Assembly: GCF_013389455.1 (NCBI RefSeq)
Contig: NZ_CP058278.1
Coordinates: 3,224,001-3,288,000 of the forward strand
Source of the DNA: Flavobacterium inviolabile
Lineage (GTDB): Bacteria; Bacteroidota; Bacteroidia; Flavobacteriales; Flavobacteriaceae
Length of the DNA: 64,000 bases
Direction of reading: 5' to 3'
Shown: one piece after another, positions 35,080 through 45,750 of the stretch
Layout: each line of letters begins with the position of its first letter
Numbering within the stretch: position 1 is the first letter of the stretch
Position numbers and translations under genes: made by a program
The notes under the pieces: model-generated
Seen by the model: the letters and a program-made list of their open reading frames with translations, nothing else
The model's database searches: none
Told to the model about the DNA's origin: nothing

Positions 35080-38000
35080 TTATCGTTTTAATGAGAAATG
35101 GGCTTTAAATTCTTTTAATTGTCCTTGTTCGGTATAGGTCACTGTAAACCAGTAATCCGTAGATGGTAACGGCTGACCGTTTAACGTTCCATCCCAACCC
35201 GTAACTTTTGATGGTTTGATCTGTTTTAATAATTTTCCGTATCGGTCAAATATATAAATTTTTGCGCTTGCATCATTCTCTAAATCGCCAATATTCCAAG
35301 TGTCATGGTAATTATCACCATTTGGAGTAAAGTAATGCGGATAGTTGATCGCCGTTACAGGGATCGTTACACTCGCACAACCTTTATTGTCATATACCGT
35401 TACCGTATGGGAACCATGGGTTACGTTCTCAAATACAGGGCTCGTTTGAATATCGCCTTCATCCAATTGGTAAACATATTCTCCGATTCCGATCGCTTCA
35501 ACCGTAATGGTCTGGTTATCGGTAAACGCATTCGATACATAAGCTGTAACTGCTGCCGGTTCCGATTGGGTTACCGTTACCGATACCGGTAGGTTCTGAC
35601 ATCCTGTAGCAATGTTTGTAGCTACCACTGAGTAAGTCGCCGGGTGGTTCACTTCTAATGTCGGTCCGGTTTCTCCTGCAATTAGCGTTGTGCCATCAAA
35701 CCATTCAAAACTGTAAGTCGCTGCATCCAGGCCACTGTTGATGATATGGGTGCTTAGTACTGTTCCGGTTTCCTGGTCAATACATACAAATCCGCCGTTT
35801 GGTGTTGGTTCCGGTAGCGGGTTAACAACCAGGATCACATCTACATTTGCAGGACAGCCGGAAACGGTTGTCGTATGGGTAACCTGAGCGATTATCGTTT
35901 GCTGGTAAGCAATCGTATTGGTGAAAATAACATGTCCGTTATCCGCCGGGTTTGTACTGGCAGGAATCGGGTTGTTATTGATCAGATCCTGAGCATTGGC
36001 ATAATAATGAATCACATAATCCGGATTGGTCTGACCGTTCATGATCTGAGCATCCAATAAGTCTGTAAGGTCAAAGGTATGGAAGCCATCGTTGGTACCG
36101 TCTTCATCACAAACTGTTGTATCTGCAGGATCCGGAGCCGTGGCTGTTGCTTCCTCTTCTACTAACAGTTCAAAGAAGGCCGTGTTCACACATCCTGTTG
36201 CATTGTTCACGATACGAACACCGATAACTTTCGCCGGAATTACATTCGTATACGGGTAATTCGATGGCGTAGTGATAATAGCGGTATTGTTTTGTGCATC
36301 GGCATGGCTTTCATGGTAAGTTACCGTAAAGTCGGCCGGGTTCTGACCTGCCAAGGCTTGCGGGTCTTTGGTGGTTAGATCAAAGATGCCACTGCCGCTG
36401 GTGCCTGGCTGACACAGGTAATACGTAGTCATCGGACCAACTGCCGGTAATGGGTTTACCACGATTGGTTGTTCTACAACTAAAGAACATCTGTCTGCCG
36501 CACTTGCCGGAGCCGTAGTTACGCGGATCCATACGCTTTGAAGCGCGTTTCCGTTAGCATCCTGGTTAGACCAGTTGGTTGGTGTAGCAATTGGGTTTAC
36601 TCCTGCTTCTGCATCGGCCTGACTCGCATGGTAGGTCAATACATAAGTAGGGTCTCCGTTTTGGATATAGGTCGCATTAACTGTTACATCTACAGTGGTG
36701 ATACCATCGTTTGGATAAGCATCATCACAGGTTACTATTGGCTGCGGATCGAATTTCGGTTCCGGTAACGGAGTCACACGGATCGTCATACGAATATAGC
36801 TCGTACAGCCTTCGTTGCTGGTCACACCAATCACGATCGATTGGGCTGTAGCGGTGTTCGTATAAGCTGTAGGAGTGGTAATTAAAGTACCCGCTGCTGG
36901 TGGAATAACCGTACTGGCATAGTAAGCAAAGGTATAACCTGTTGCTCCGCCTGTGATCTGGTTTTCTCTGATGGTTAAGTCAAATTCTGTGCGTTGGTCA
37001 TTCGGTAAGGCTTCATCACATTTGGTGATCTGATCCGGCTGGGTTAACAGTAACGGACTGTTCACATGTAATTTGAAGCGCGTGATGTTATGACAGCCTG
37101 TTACCAGGTTATTGATACGCACCCAGATGTCCTGACCGTCTGTTCCCATAAAGTTAGCATCACTAACGATAAACGGTGTTCCTGCCTCGGCAAATGCCTG
37201 AGATACAAAGTAACGTACTTCATAGTCTGTTGCCGGACCGGTTTGTGCCGTTAACAGGATTGGGGTTTGTACCGTCAGGTCAAAATAGGTCTGGTTGTCA
37301 TGAGGGTTATTGTCTTCATCACATTTGGTTAAGTCAATCAACGTTGGGATCTCCGGTGCGGAGTTTACCTGAAGGTTGAACGAGTAAACGCTCTTACAAC
37401 CGGTAACCGTGTTGGTGGCCAATACCCATAGGGTTTGGGTGAACGGGTTAATGTTGTCGTAAGGGTTCGTTGTAATAGGGTCTAAGCCGTTTTCTGCATT
37501 GGTCTGGGTTTCGTAGAAGCTTACCGCTACGTTTGGCTCTCCGTTTAACATGTTCGGAATTAAAGCCGTCAGGTCAAAGCTGCTAAAGCCGTTACTGTTG
37601 GTATCACATACCATCACGGCTGCTGTTGGCATGACTAAAACCGGAAGCGGTTCTACTCGTAAATCCATAGCTGTTACGCTAAAGCAATGTGTGGTGGTGT
37701 TTTCTACACGTACAAAAATGGTTTGTACTGTAGGTACTTGGTTGGTATACAACAATGGTAATTCGGTACCGGCTACTCCTGCCTGAGCATCTGCCTGGCT
37801 GAAATAGAACGTTACATTCAATCCTGTTGTGGTTCCGATGATTTCCGGAATCTTAGTCGATAAATCAAATTCTTCATGTAATGGTAGTCCGGTATAGTCA
37901 CATAATGAGTAAGCCGGTACTGGCATTGGCACAACCGGTAATGGGTTAACCATTAGTTTGAATGAGCCTACTGCGATACAACCGTGTATGTTTTTCAACT

Positions 38001-41000
38001 GGTACCAGATCGTTTCCGGATTGGTCGCATTGGTATACGTTCCCGGGGTAACGATAGCATTATTTCCAGCTAAGGCATCTGCCTGATTGGTATAGTACGT
38101 AACGGTAACGCCTGGTTGTCCGTTAATTACTTCAGTATCTTTAGTGTTTAAGTTAAATACTTCAAAGCCGTCGCCCGGAGTACTGGTTTCACACAATACA
38201 TAATCCGTTACAACTGGTGCAATGATCGGACGTGGGTTTACAACCAAAGTAAGGGTTGTAAAGGAAGCACAGGCATTAACACCGGTATTCACCACTCTGA
38301 TATACAGAATCTGTGTGTTCGGGTTAATGTTCGTATACAATGGCATCGTGATAGGATAGTTTCCTAACTGCGCATCTTGCGGGGTTTCATGGAAAGTAAC
38401 GGTTAAGTTCGGATCACCACCTGTTATCTGAGGAATTACAGTACTCAGGTTAAAGGTTTCGAAGCCGTCGTTATTAGCATCACATACTTCCAATACACCC
38501 GGGTTATTGATTGTTGGAGCCACAACGGTAGTTACCGTATGGCTGTCGGTTTGTGGCTGGCTACAAGCTGGTGTACCGTTAGAGGCAACATTGATTAGCT
38601 GGTAAGTAATCGGGCCGGTTAATGCCGGTGAAGTTACCGTAGCTGTTCCGGAACTGTTAAGGGTAACCGTTTGTGTAGTAGTACCGCCATCAGTAGTATA
38701 AGTCACGGTAGCATTTGGCGTACCGTTAAACACAATTTCTGCTGTACTGCCGGAACATACTGAAGCTGGTCCGGTTACCGTAGCAACTGGTAATGGCTGG
38801 ATACCGATAGTAATCGAAGCGGTTAAGGCTTTTGTACAAGCCGGTACATCAGTAGTTACAACACTGGTTAAAGTATAAGTCGTCGGGTTTGTTAATGGCG
38901 CCGTTGTAAAGGTAGCCGTACCCGCTGCATCTAAAGCGATGGTATAAGTTGTCGTACCGTCTGTATACGTAACGATAGCGTTTGGTGTACCGTTAATCGT
39001 TACCACACCAGTACTGCCGGAGCATACTAAAGCTGGTCCGCTGATCGTAGCTGTCGGTAATGTTTTTACAGTAATCGTAGCACTTCCTGTTTGTGGTTGT
39101 GAACAAGCCGGTGGTCCTGCAACAGCAACACTCACTAAATCGTAAGTAGTTGTAGCCGTTAACGGACCAACTGTTGCACTTCCTGCTCCGGTACCGTCTA
39201 AGGTTACTGTCGCATTGGTCGTACCATTGGTATAGGTAACTACAGCATTTGGTGTACCGTTAAAGGTCAATACTGCTGTGTCACCCGAACAGATTGTTGT
39301 CGCTCCGCTGATTGTAGCCGTTGGTAATGCATTGACAGTGATTGTTACACTACCTGTTAACGTATTATAACAGTTCGGCGTACCATTAGAATCGATATCT
39401 ACTAAAGTGTAAGTACTATCTGCAGTTAATACAGGAGTAGTTACTGTTCCGTTTCCAGAAGCATCCAATGTAATATCTGCCGGGTTACCGTCTGCAGTAT
39501 AATGAACGGTAGCACCTGCCGTTCCTGTAAAGGTGATAACAGCTGTTTGTCCGGAACAGATTGTAGCTGTTCCTGAAATTGTAGCTGTTGGTAATTGTTT
39601 TACCAAAACCAGTACAGAACTGGACATTGCCTGAGAACATGAAGGCGTTCCTGCAGAAGTAACATTTACAATAGTAAAGGTAGTATCTGCTGTTAGAACC
39701 GGTGTTGTAATCGTTCCATTTCCGGAAGGATCTAAAGTCAATGGAATAGTTGTAGGGTTATTACCAACAGTATAGTCTACTGTTGCATTTGGTGTACCAC
39801 TAACGTTTAATGTTGTAGACGTACCGGAACACACTGTTGCTCCATTAGCTATAGCAGCCGTTGGTGCATCAATAATCTGGATATCCATAGTTGTAGAAGA
39901 TGCACACTGACCTGGATCAGGTGTGAAAGTATAAGTAGTCGTTCCTACAGCAGTCGTATTAATAGTCGCCGGATTCCAGGTTCCCTGAAAACCATCATTA
40001 GAAGTTGTAGGAAGTGGTGCCGGGTTAGACCCGATACAATATGGTCCAACCTGTGTAAAATCGGGAGGTGTTGTTCCTCCTATTAATAGTTCAAAACTTT
40101 TTATATCATAACAATCAGAGCTAGGGTTATTAACTCTTACATATACTGTATTATTACCAGCTGCTGGGAAATAGCAGTCCGGTGTCGGAATATAATTCGC
40201 TTCAATCTGGGCATCCGCCAAAGTCGGATAATAAGTGACCGGATAATCCGCAGGATTCAGTGCACCTAAAACCACAGGATTATTAACTGTCAAATCCCAG
40301 CAAGAAGTATCTCCCGGGCATTTATATAAATCATTAGGCTCGTTAACTGAAAAAGGAGCATAAATAACATCTACATTATCCTGAATAATTGTTTTGGTTC
40401 CATCACAGGCCGTATAAGTCGCTTCAGCGGTATACGTTGTTGAAGCCGTCGGACATACGGTAATAGAAGTATTGGTGCTGATTGGATCACCATTCAACAA
40501 CCATTGGAATGTTACATTTGAAGGACCAGACGGAGTAAAACGCCATGCCTCAGGAGTGGTTACTGTCCAGGTCCCCGTATTTCTGCCCGGAGGTGTAAAA
40601 CCAACAGTACCCGCAGCATTCTGAATACCTAAAACTACTCGTCCTCCATTAATAGGACTTGATATTACCGAAGCAGGATTTGGTCTTGCTTTTACATAAA
40701 ACTCAATGGCATTTGTTGTTTCATACAATACTATTTGAAAAGTATTATCCACATGTGAATCATTCCCACTAGAATAATAAGGTACATTAGTAAAATTCAC
40801 AACAAGCGATCTACATGGATACGCTCCTAACACCTGATAATTAACCGAAATTTGTGGTTGATTTGCCGGTCTTGAAAATCTTGGATCGATATCCTGATAC
40901 AACATAATCGCATTACGGTGCATACCCGCTGCCGTAGTTGGAAGCTGCGCATTCGGTATAGCATAATCACAAAACAAAGGATTAGCAGGCGCTGTAAATG

Positions 41001-41355
41001 AAATAATTCCATTTGACCCCACATAACAAGTTGTGTAATTTACTCCGAAATAACAGAATTTAAATGGCAGTGTAATAGCGTTTGACCAAACATCGTCAAC
41101 ATTCACTGAAACAGGAGTTCCACCGGTAAACGGAAATGGCGGGGCATAATTTACAGAGGATACCGCATAAGTATTGGTTCCTCCGGTTTGTAAAAATGTT
41201 GCTGTAAGATCCCTACACTCACCCGGATTACAGATAGGAGCGACAGGATTACCGTTAACATCTCCTCCTTGAACATTGGCACAGCCGGGGGCTTGCGCAA
41301 ACATGTTGACCGAGAAAATGCAAAATAATAACAATAACAGGTAATTATTTCTCAT
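35080..41355 (-). CDS. Giant multi-repeat surface protein with T9SS type B sorting domain
   Basis: A 2091-residue secreted protein. Residues 1-21 are a signal peptide. Residues about 22-290 look like a beta-sandwich domain starting GCANVQGGDVNGN; 290-490 holds Ig-like segments. Residues 498-946 hold five repeats of about 90 residues (PTATISG then CSG). Residues 947-1850 hold nine repeats of about 100 residues (CDxNxDGFxxFDL, then YxxxxDAxxG). Two Ig-like modules follow. The last 87 residues are a type B (gliding-motility-associated) sorting domain, YFTPNGDNYHDTWNI. No catalytic site is seen, so an adhesion or matrix role is inferred. The gene is monocistronic. Confidence 0.92.
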   Translation of the reverse strand: MRNNYLLLLLFCIFSVNMFAQAPGCANVQGGDVNGNPVAPICNPGECRDLTATFLQTGGTNTYAVSSVNYAPPFPFTGGTPVSVNVDDVWSNAITLPFKFCYFGVNYTTCYVGSNGIISFTAPANPLFCDYAIPNAQLPTTAAGMHRNAIMLYQDIDPRFSRPANQPQISVNYQVLGAYPCRSLVVNFTNVPYYSSGNDSHVDNTFQIVLYETTNAIEFYVKARPNPASVISSPINGGRVVLGIQNAAGTVGFTPPGRNTGTWTVTTPEAWRFTPSGPSNVTFQWLLNGDPISTNTSITVCPTASTTYTAEATYTACDGTKTIIQDNVDVIYAPFSVNEPNDLYKCPGDTSCWDLTVNNPVVLGALNPADYPVTYYPTLADAQIEANYIPTPDCYFPAAGNNTVYVRVNNPSSDCYDIKSFELLIGGTTPPDFTQVGPYCIGSNPAPLPTTSNDGFQGTWNPATINTTAVGTTTYTFTPDPGQCASSTTMDIQIIDAPTAAIANGATVCSGTSTTLNVSGTPNATVDYTVGNNPTTIPLTLDPSGNGTITTPVLTADTTFTIVNVTSAGTPSCSQAMSSSVLVLVKQLPTATISGTATICSGQTAVITFTGTAGATVHYTADGNPADITLDASGNGTVTTPVLTADSTYTLVDIDSNGTPNCYNTLTGSVTITVNALPTATISGATTICSGDTAVLTFNGTPNAVVTYTNGTTNATVTLDGTGAGSATVGPLTATTTYDLVSVAVAGPPACSQPQTGSATITVKTLPTATISGPALVCSGSTGVVTINGTPNAIVTYTDGTTTYTIALDAAGTATFTTAPLTNPTTYTLTSVVTTDVPACTKALTASITIGIQPLPVATVTGPASVCSGSTAEIVFNGTPNATVTYTTDGGTTTQTVTLNSSGTATVTSPALTGPITYQLINVASNGTPACSQPQTDSHTVTTVVAPTINNPGVLEVCDANNDGFETFNLSTVIPQITGGDPNLTVTFHETPQDAQLGNYPITMPLYTNINPNTQILYIRVVNTGVNACASFTTLTLVVNPRPIIAPVVTDYVLCETSTPGDGFEVFNLNTKDTEVINGQPGVTVTYYTNQADALAGNNAIVTPGTYTNATNPETIWYQLKNIHGCIAVGSFKLMVNPLPVVPMPVPAYSLCDYTGLPLHEEFDLSTKIPEIIGTTTGLNVTFYFSQADAQAGVAGTELPLLYTNQVPTVQTIFVRVENTTTHCFSVTAMDLRVEPLPVLVMPTAAVMVCDTNSNGFSSFDLTALIPNMLNGEPNVAVSFYETQTNAENGLDPITTNPYDNINPFTQTLWVLATNTVTGCKSVYSFNLQVNSAPEIPTLIDLTKCDEDNNPHDNQTYFDLTVQTPILLTAQTGPATDYEVRYFVSQAFAEAGTPFIVSDANFMGTDGQDIWVRINNLVTGCHNITRFKLHVNSPLLLTQPDQITKCDEALPNDQRTEFDLTIRENQITGGATGYTFAYYASTVIPPAAGTLITTPTAYTNTATAQSIVIGVTSNEGCTSYIRMTIRVTPLPEPKFDPQPIVTCDDAYPNDGITTVDVTVNATYIQNGDPTYVLTYHASQADAEAGVNPIATPTNWSNQDANGNALQSVWIRVTTAPASAADRCSLVVEQPIVVNPLPAVGPMTTYYLCQPGTSGSGIFDLTTKDPQALAGQNPADFTVTYHESHADAQNNTAIITTPSNYPYTNVIPAKVIGVRIVNNATGCVNTAFFELLVEEEATATAPDPADTTVCDEDGTNDGFHTFDLTDLLDAQIMNGQTNPDYVIHYYANAQDLINNNPIPASTNPADNGHVIFTNTIAYQQTIIAQVTHTTTVSGCPANVDVILVVNPLPEPTPNGGFVCIDQETGTVLSTHIINSGLDAATYSFEWFDGTTLIAGETGPTLEVNHPATYSVVATNIATGCQNLPVSVTVTQSEPAAVTAYVSNAFTDNQTITVEAIGIGEYVYQLDEGDIQTSPVFENVTHGSHTVTVYDNKGCASVTIPVTAINYPHYFTPNGDNYHDTWNIGDLENDASAKIYIFDRYGKLLKQIKPSKVTGWDGTLNGQPLPSTDYWFTVTYTEQGQLKEFKAHFSLKR
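35806..38517 (-). repeat. Nine tandem about-100-residue repeats in the giant adhesin
   Basis: Protein repeats begin near residues 953, 1050, 1147, 1245, 1341, 1442, 1540, 1644 and 1746. Each opens with a CDxxxxDGFxxFDL-like segment, has a YxxxxDAxxG segment in the middle and ends with a Cys-containing strand and a VNPLP linker. The copies are diverged. Confidence 0.85.
38518..39864 (-). repeat. Five tandem about-90-residue repeats in the giant adhesin
   Basis: Protein repeats begin near residues 498, 589, 678, 767 and 856, with the pattern PTATISG..xICSG..GTPNAxVTYT..LTxxTTY..ACSQ. They are closer to each other than the nine downstream repeats, which suggests recent duplication. Confidence 0.87.
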
Positions 41356-41565
41356 TATGAATTAGTTTTTTGGAACGCGAAATTTACATAAAATTAAGAA
41401 ACAATTAACTTTATTGAAGAAAAAAAAAGTTTTTACTATGAAAATTAACATTTTAACCAAAATCTCCTAACAAAAAACCAGCTTATAGTTAAATAACTCT
41501 GTTACATTGACAATTATTCGATTTTTTTTATAGTTTTACAACCTATAACCAACCTGAAATTTCAT

Positions 41566-42006
41566 ATGAAACAATTTTATTCCAAAAGCATTATAGGATT
41601 ATTTCTATTATTCATTACCTCTTTATCTGCACAGAATGCAAAATCTACCCTGACACTTACTTCGGTAAATTCTGCTGAAAATGCTATATTAAAGGTAACA
41701 ACGACGCAAGATTTAACACAAGGCTATACTATAGAGGTACAAAATAACGCATGCGGTATTAATCCTTCTGAATATTTAGAAAAACCGGTGTTTTTCAAAT
41801 CAACAGACAGCAAGTATGCTAACAACTTCACAAAATCAAATAATGACTATATCTTTTCCTCACCACTTACCCTGGAAATGTTATCTTCAAAATGGTTTCG
41901 ATGGAGAGTAATCGATAATAAAGGAGTAACTTCCCAATGGATGTGTTATTCATGGAGTGACTATTGCACCACTTTCCTGAATAAAGACGGTTCTTGTAAA
42001 AAATAA
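41566..42006 (+). CDS. Small secreted protein of unknown function
   Basis: A 146-residue protein with a signal peptide (about residues 1-22, ending LSAQ). The mature part has two short patterns, NNACGINPSEYL and WRVIDNKGVTSQWMCYSW, and four cysteines that could form disulfides. I recognise no family. It is divergent from the giant adhesin gene with about 210 nt between them, and ends at its own terminator. Confidence 0.78.
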   Translation: MKQFYSKSIIGLFLLFITSLSAQNAKSTLTLTSVNSAENAILKVTTTQDLTQGYTIEVQNNACGINPSEYLEKPVFFKSTDSKYANNFTKSNNDYIFSSPLTLEMLSSKWFRWRVIDNKGVTSQWMCYSWSDYCTTFLNKDGSCKK

Positions 42007-42034
42007 ACAGGAATCTCCTCATAAAATATTTCAG

Positions 42035-42066
42035 AAAGACTAAACTCCGGTTTGGTCTTTTTTATT
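42035..42066 (+). terminator. Intrinsic terminator after the small secreted gene
   Basis: Stem AAAGACTAAAC with GTTTGGTCTTT (one G-T pair) and a TCCG loop, followed by T residues. Confidence 0.85.
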
Positions 42067-42135
42067 TTATTAAATGATTAACATTTTATCCTTAATTTAC
42101 AACTATATTCAGAATACAGAATCAAGTTTATTAGT

Positions 42136-42143
42136 TATCTTTG
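42136..42143 (+). promoter_or_regulatory. Predicted folE -7 element
   Basis: TATCTTTG matches TAnnTTTG, about 35 nt before the folE ATG. Confidence 0.5.
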
Positions 42144-42177
42144 CAAACTAAATTTTCTTACATTAAAAACTTATATA

Positions 42178-42849
42178 ATGATTCATAGTGATGATTTGCA
42201 TGACGAAATGGGAGACAATCATATAGCATCAAGTGCTGAAACCCCATTACGTCCGGATGCTTTTAACATATCTGACGAAGAAAAGATAAACGCAATTAAA
42301 AAAGATGTCGAGAGCATTCTAAACACTTTAGGATTAGACTTAACAGACGATAGCTTAAAAGGAACACCAAACCGTGTTGCCAAAATGTTTGTAAAAGAAA
42401 TTTTTGGCGGTTTAAACCCTTCCAAAAAACCAAGCTCTTCTACTTTTGACAATAAATACAAATACGGCGAAATGCTTGTTGAAAAAAACATCACTGTTTA
42501 TTCAACCTGCGAACACCACCTGCTTCCAATAGTAGGCCGTGCCCATGTAGCCTATATTTCAAACGGTACCGTTGTTGGACTTTCCAAAATGAACCGTATC
42601 GTGGATTTCTTTGCAAAAAGGCCTCAGGTTCAGGAAAGACTAACAATCCAGATTGTACAGGAACTACAAAGAGTACTAAACACTCAGGATGTTGCCTGCG
42701 TTATTGATGCCAAACACCTTTGCGTGAATTCCAGAGGAATCCGCGACATCGAAAGCAGCACCGTAACAGCAGAATTCGGAGGAAAATTCAAAGAAGACAA
42801 AGTACGCAGAGAATTCCTGGACTACATTAAATTAGACACTCAGTTTTAG
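42178..42849 (+). CDS. folE: GTP cyclohydrolase I
   Basis: A 223-residue enzyme of the type I family. It converts GTP to dihydroneopterin triphosphate, the first step to folate and other pterins. The zinc and active-site block is STCEHHLLPIVGRAHVAYI (Cys111, His113/114), and the second Cys is in DAKHLCVNSRGI. The N-terminal 30 residues are variable. It is cytoplasmic, usually a decamer. A 49-nt gap leads to cysS, so they may be transcribed together. Confidence 0.97.
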   Translation: MIHSDDLHDEMGDNHIASSAETPLRPDAFNISDEEKINAIKKDVESILNTLGLDLTDDSLKGTPNRVAKMFVKEIFGGLNPSKKPSSSTFDNKYKYGEMLVEKNITVYSTCEHHLLPIVGRAHVAYISNGTVVGLSKMNRIVDFFAKRPQVQERLTIQIVQELQRVLNTQDVACVIDAKHLCVNSRGIRDIESSTVTAEFGGKFKEDKVRREFLDYIKLDTQF

Positions 42850-42898
42850 TTTGTTACTTATTAAATAGTTTAATAACCAAATAACGAATAGACAAAAG

Positions 42899-44380
42899 AT
42901 GCATTTATATCAGAATCAAAATTTAAAAATTTACAATTCTCTTTCCGGAGAAAAAGAACTTTTCACTCCTATTCATGAGGGAAATGTTGGAATGTATGTT
43001 TGTGGACCTACGGTTTACAGCAATGTACATCTTGGGAATTGTAGAACTTTTATCTCTTTTGATTTAATATACCGATATCTGAAACATCTTGGATACAAAG
43101 TTCGTTATGTCCGTAACATCACCGACGTTGGCCACATAGTGGACGATGAAGACGAAGGCGAAGACAAAATTGCCAAAAAAGCACGTATCGACCAGATCGA
43201 ACCGATGGAAGTCGTTCAGAAATATACCGTTGATTTTCACCAGATCCTGGAATTATTCAACAACCTTGCCCCAAGTATCGAACCAACGGCAACCGGGCAT
43301 ATTATTGAACAGATCGAAATCATCAAACAGATCATCGATAACGGATTTGCCTACATCGTAAACGGTTCCGTCTATTTTGATGTTATCAAATACAACAAAA
43401 CCAATAATTACGGTATCTTAAGCGGTAGAAATATCGAAGACATGATTGCCAACACACGGGAACTTGACGGACAATCCGACAAAAAGAACCCACAGGATTT
43501 TGCGCTTTGGAAAAATGCAGAACCACAGCATATCATGCGATGGCCTTCACCCTGGGGTGACGGATTCCCGGGATGGCACCTGGAATGTACCGCAATGAGC
43601 ACAAAATATTTAGGAGAACGATTTGACATACATGGCGGCGGAATGGACTTAAAATTCCCGCACCACGAATGTGAAATCGCACAAAATGAAGCCTGCACCG
43701 GCCATTCTCCGGTAAATTACTGGATGCACGCCAATATGCTTACCCTTAACGGTAAAAAAATGGCAAAATCAACCGGAAACAACATCCTGCCAAGAGAACT
43801 TTTTTCGGGTGAAAACAACATCCTGAGCAAAGCATTCTCTCCTGCAGTAGCCCGTTTTTTCATATTACAGGCACACTACAGAAGCATACTGGACTTTTCC
43901 GATGATGCCATTTTAGCTTCCGAAAAAGGATTCAACCGTTTAATGGAAGCTATTGACAATCTAAACGAAATTGAACCGGCTGCCACCTCTTCAATCAACA
44001 TTCAATCCTGGAAACAGGCTTGTTATGATGCCATGAACGACGATTTTAACAGCCCGATACTGATTGCACAGCTTTTTGAAGCCGTTCGCTACATCAACCT
44101 GCTGAAAGAATTCAAGGAAACCCTGAATGCCGCTGATTTAGAAAGCTTCAAAAAGGCCATAAAAGCTTTTGTTTTTGACATTTTAGGATTGCAAAACGAA
44201 AAACTAAGTGCCGATGAAAACAACAAACTGGAAGGCGTGATCAACATGTTGATTGGGATGAGAAATGAAGCGAGAGCCAATAAAAATTTCCAGCTCTCCG
44301 ACCAGATACGCGACCAGTTGTTAACTTTAGGAATACAATTAAAAGACGGAAAAGAAGGCACTTCCTTTACCGTTAGTTAA
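42899..44380 (+). CDS. cysS: Cysteinyl-tRNA synthetase
   Basis: A 493-residue class I synthetase of normal length. The HIGH-like motif is HLGN in [16 protein letters not shown] (near 35-50), with zinc ligand Cys35. The KMSKS-like motif is KMAKSTGN (near 280), with [12 protein letters not shown] for zinc binding before it. It charges tRNA-Cys. It is followed by a terminator hairpin before yidD. Confidence 0.97.
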   Translation: MHLYQNQNLKIYNSLSGEKELFTPIHEGNVGMYVCGPTVYSNVHLGNCRTFISFDLIYRYLKHLGYKVRYVRNITDVGHIVDDEDEGEDKIAKKARIDQIEPMEVVQKYTVDFHQILELFNNLAPSIEPTATGHIIEQIEIIKQIIDNGFAYIVNGSVYFDVIKYNKTNNYGILSGRNIEDMIANTRELDGQSDKKNPQDFALWKNAEPQHIMRWPSPWGDGFPGWHLECTAMSTKYLGERFDIHGGGMDLKFPHHECEIAQNEACTGHSPVNYWMHANMLTLNGKKMAKSTGNNILPRELFSGENNILSKAFSPAVARFFILQAHYRSILDFSDDAILASEKGFNRLMEAIDNLNEIEPAATSSINIQSWKQACYDAMNDDFNSPILIAQLFEAVRYINLLKEFKETLNAADLESFKKAIKAFVFDILGLQNEKLSADENNKLEGVINMLIGMRNEARANKNFQLSDQIRDQLLTLGIQLKDGKEGTSFTVS

Positions 44381-44393
44381 AAATACAAACACC

Positions 44394-44427
44394 AAATGAT
44401 GAAGCCCAAAACTTCATCATTTTTTAT
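44394..44427 (+). terminator. Intrinsic terminator between cysS and yidD
   Basis: An 11-bp stem (AAATGATGAAG with CTTCATCATTT) around CCCAAAA, followed by a T-rich stretch. It covers the upstream ATG of the longer yidD frame. Confidence 0.8.
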
Positions 44428-44437
44428 TTACCGCAAA

Positions 44438-44665
44438 ATGAATTTCAAAAAAATCATCATATTCCCTTTCGTTTTTTTAATCCGCTTTTACCAGACGGCA
44501 ATATCACCATTCACACCATCCGTCTGCCGCTACTCTCCCACCTGCTCTCAATATTCCATTGAAGCCCTGCAAAAACACGGCCTGCTAAAAGGAAGCTGGC
44601 TGGCCGCAAAACGCATTATAAGCTGCAACCCCTGGGGCGGAAAAGGTTACGATCCCGTTCCGTAA
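44438..44665 (+). CDS. yidD: Membrane protein insertion efficiency factor YidD
   Basis: A 75-residue protein of normal family length. YidD aids insertion of membrane proteins near YidC. The start at 44438 gives the usual membrane-facing N-terminus ([19 protein letters not shown]); the longer frame from 44396 lies inside a terminator hairpin. Blocks seen are [18 protein letters not shown] and [19 protein letters not shown]. In this window it sits between cysS and lgt. Confidence 0.93.
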   Translation: MNFKKIIIFPFVFLIRFYQTAISPFTPSVCRYSPTCSQYSIEALQKHGLLKGSWLAAKRIISCNPWGGKGYDPVP

Positions 44666-44750
44666 CTTTATAATTAAATTTACCTTAATTATTATACTCC
44701 TTAAAATTCATTTATCTATTTTTACCGAAATAAAAAGTACAGAATTAATT

Positions 44751-45680
44751 ATGACACACGCTTTACAGTTTGTTTGGAATCCTTCACACGGAATCGATTT
44801 AGGCTTTTTCACCGTTCGTTATTACAGCTTAATGTTCGTAGTTGCCTTTGGATTAGGATGGTACCTTATGAAGCACATCTACCAGAGAGAAGGGATCTCC
44901 ATCGAAAAACTTGACTCCTTATTTATTTATACCGTTTTTGCAACCTTAATCGGAGCCCGTTTAGGACACGTTTTCTTTTATGACTGGGATTATTTCAAAG
45001 ATCACAAACTGGAAATACTATTACCTTTCCGATTTGAGCCATCCTTTGAATTTACCGGATTTGCCGGTTTAGCCAGTCACGGCGCGGCAATTGCCATCAT
45101 ATTAGTCATGTATTATTACAGCAAAAAAATAATCCACAAACCGATTCTCTGGATTTTAGACCGGATCGTTATTCCGGTTACCTGTGGCGGTATTTTTGTA
45201 CGATTTGGAAACTTTTTCAACTCGGAAATCATAGGACATGAAACCACTTCTTCTTTAGGAATCCGTTTTATACAGGACAAATTCAGTCCGAGAGAAGCCA
45301 TGCAGCTAACAAACATCAACAACCCAGCAGAAGCTTACAAAGCCATTGAAACCAATCCGCAGTTTGCACCTTTGCTGGAAAGCGTAATCCCGAAACATCC
45401 GGCACAGCTATATGAAGCATTGGGATATGTTTTCGTATTCCTGATCTTATTCTTCCTATACTGGAAAACCAATGCCAGAGAGAAATTAGGCTACCTTTTC
45501 GGTATCTTCCTGGTATTGCTTTGGACCGTTCGTTTTGTAGTGGAATACGTTAAAGAAAGCCAGGGCGGATTTGAAAACGAATTAGGCATGTTCTCGACCG
45601 GACAATGGCTGAGCATTCCTTTTATCATTATCGGCTTTATATTATTAATAAGAGCTAAAAAACCGGCTTCGGCTGTTTAA
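44751..45680 (+). CDS. lgt: Prolipoprotein diacylglyceryl transferase
   Basis: A 309-residue inner-membrane protein with about seven helices. Lgt transfers diacylglycerol from phosphatidylglycerol to the lipobox Cys. The Lgt signature is GGIFVRFGNFFNSEIIGHET (about 146-165), and GARLGHVFFYDW and SHGAAIAI are also typical, with the catalytic His/Arg residues present. It explains the many lipoprotein genes here. It ends at a bidirectional terminator. Confidence 0.96.
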   Translation: MTHALQFVWNPSHGIDLGFFTVRYYSLMFVVAFGLGWYLMKHIYQREGISIEKLDSLFIYTVFATLIGARLGHVFFYDWDYFKDHKLEILLPFRFEPSFEFTGFAGLASHGAAIAIILVMYYYSKKIIHKPILWILDRIVIPVTCGGIFVRFGNFFNSEIIGHETTSSLGIRFIQDKFSPREAMQLTNINNPAEAYKAIETNPQFAPLLESVIPKHPAQLYEALGYVFVFLILFFLYWKTNAREKLGYLFGIFLVLLWTVRFVVEYVKESQGGFENELGMFSTGQWLSIPFIIIGFILLIRAKKPASAV

Positions 45681-45700
45681 AATAAAACTTCCAATAATTA

Positions 45701-45736
45701 AAAAGGGCGTTTACAAATTGTAAACGCCCTTTTTAT
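45701..45736. terminator. Bidirectional intrinsic terminator
   Basis: A near-perfect palindrome (AAAGGGCGTTTAC and its complement) with A and T runs, between lgt and rho. Confidence 0.9.
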
Positions 45737-45750
45737 ATAAATATCATTTC

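Noticed and set aside
35806..39864. Possible CRISPR-like periodic repeats
   Set aside because: The period is about 270-300 nt and in frame with the giant adhesin; the repeats are diverged protein repeats, not short direct repeats with spacers.
44396..44437. Longer N-terminus for YidD
   Set aside because: The ATG at 44396 lies in the terminator hairpin after cysS; the later ATG gives the normal protein.
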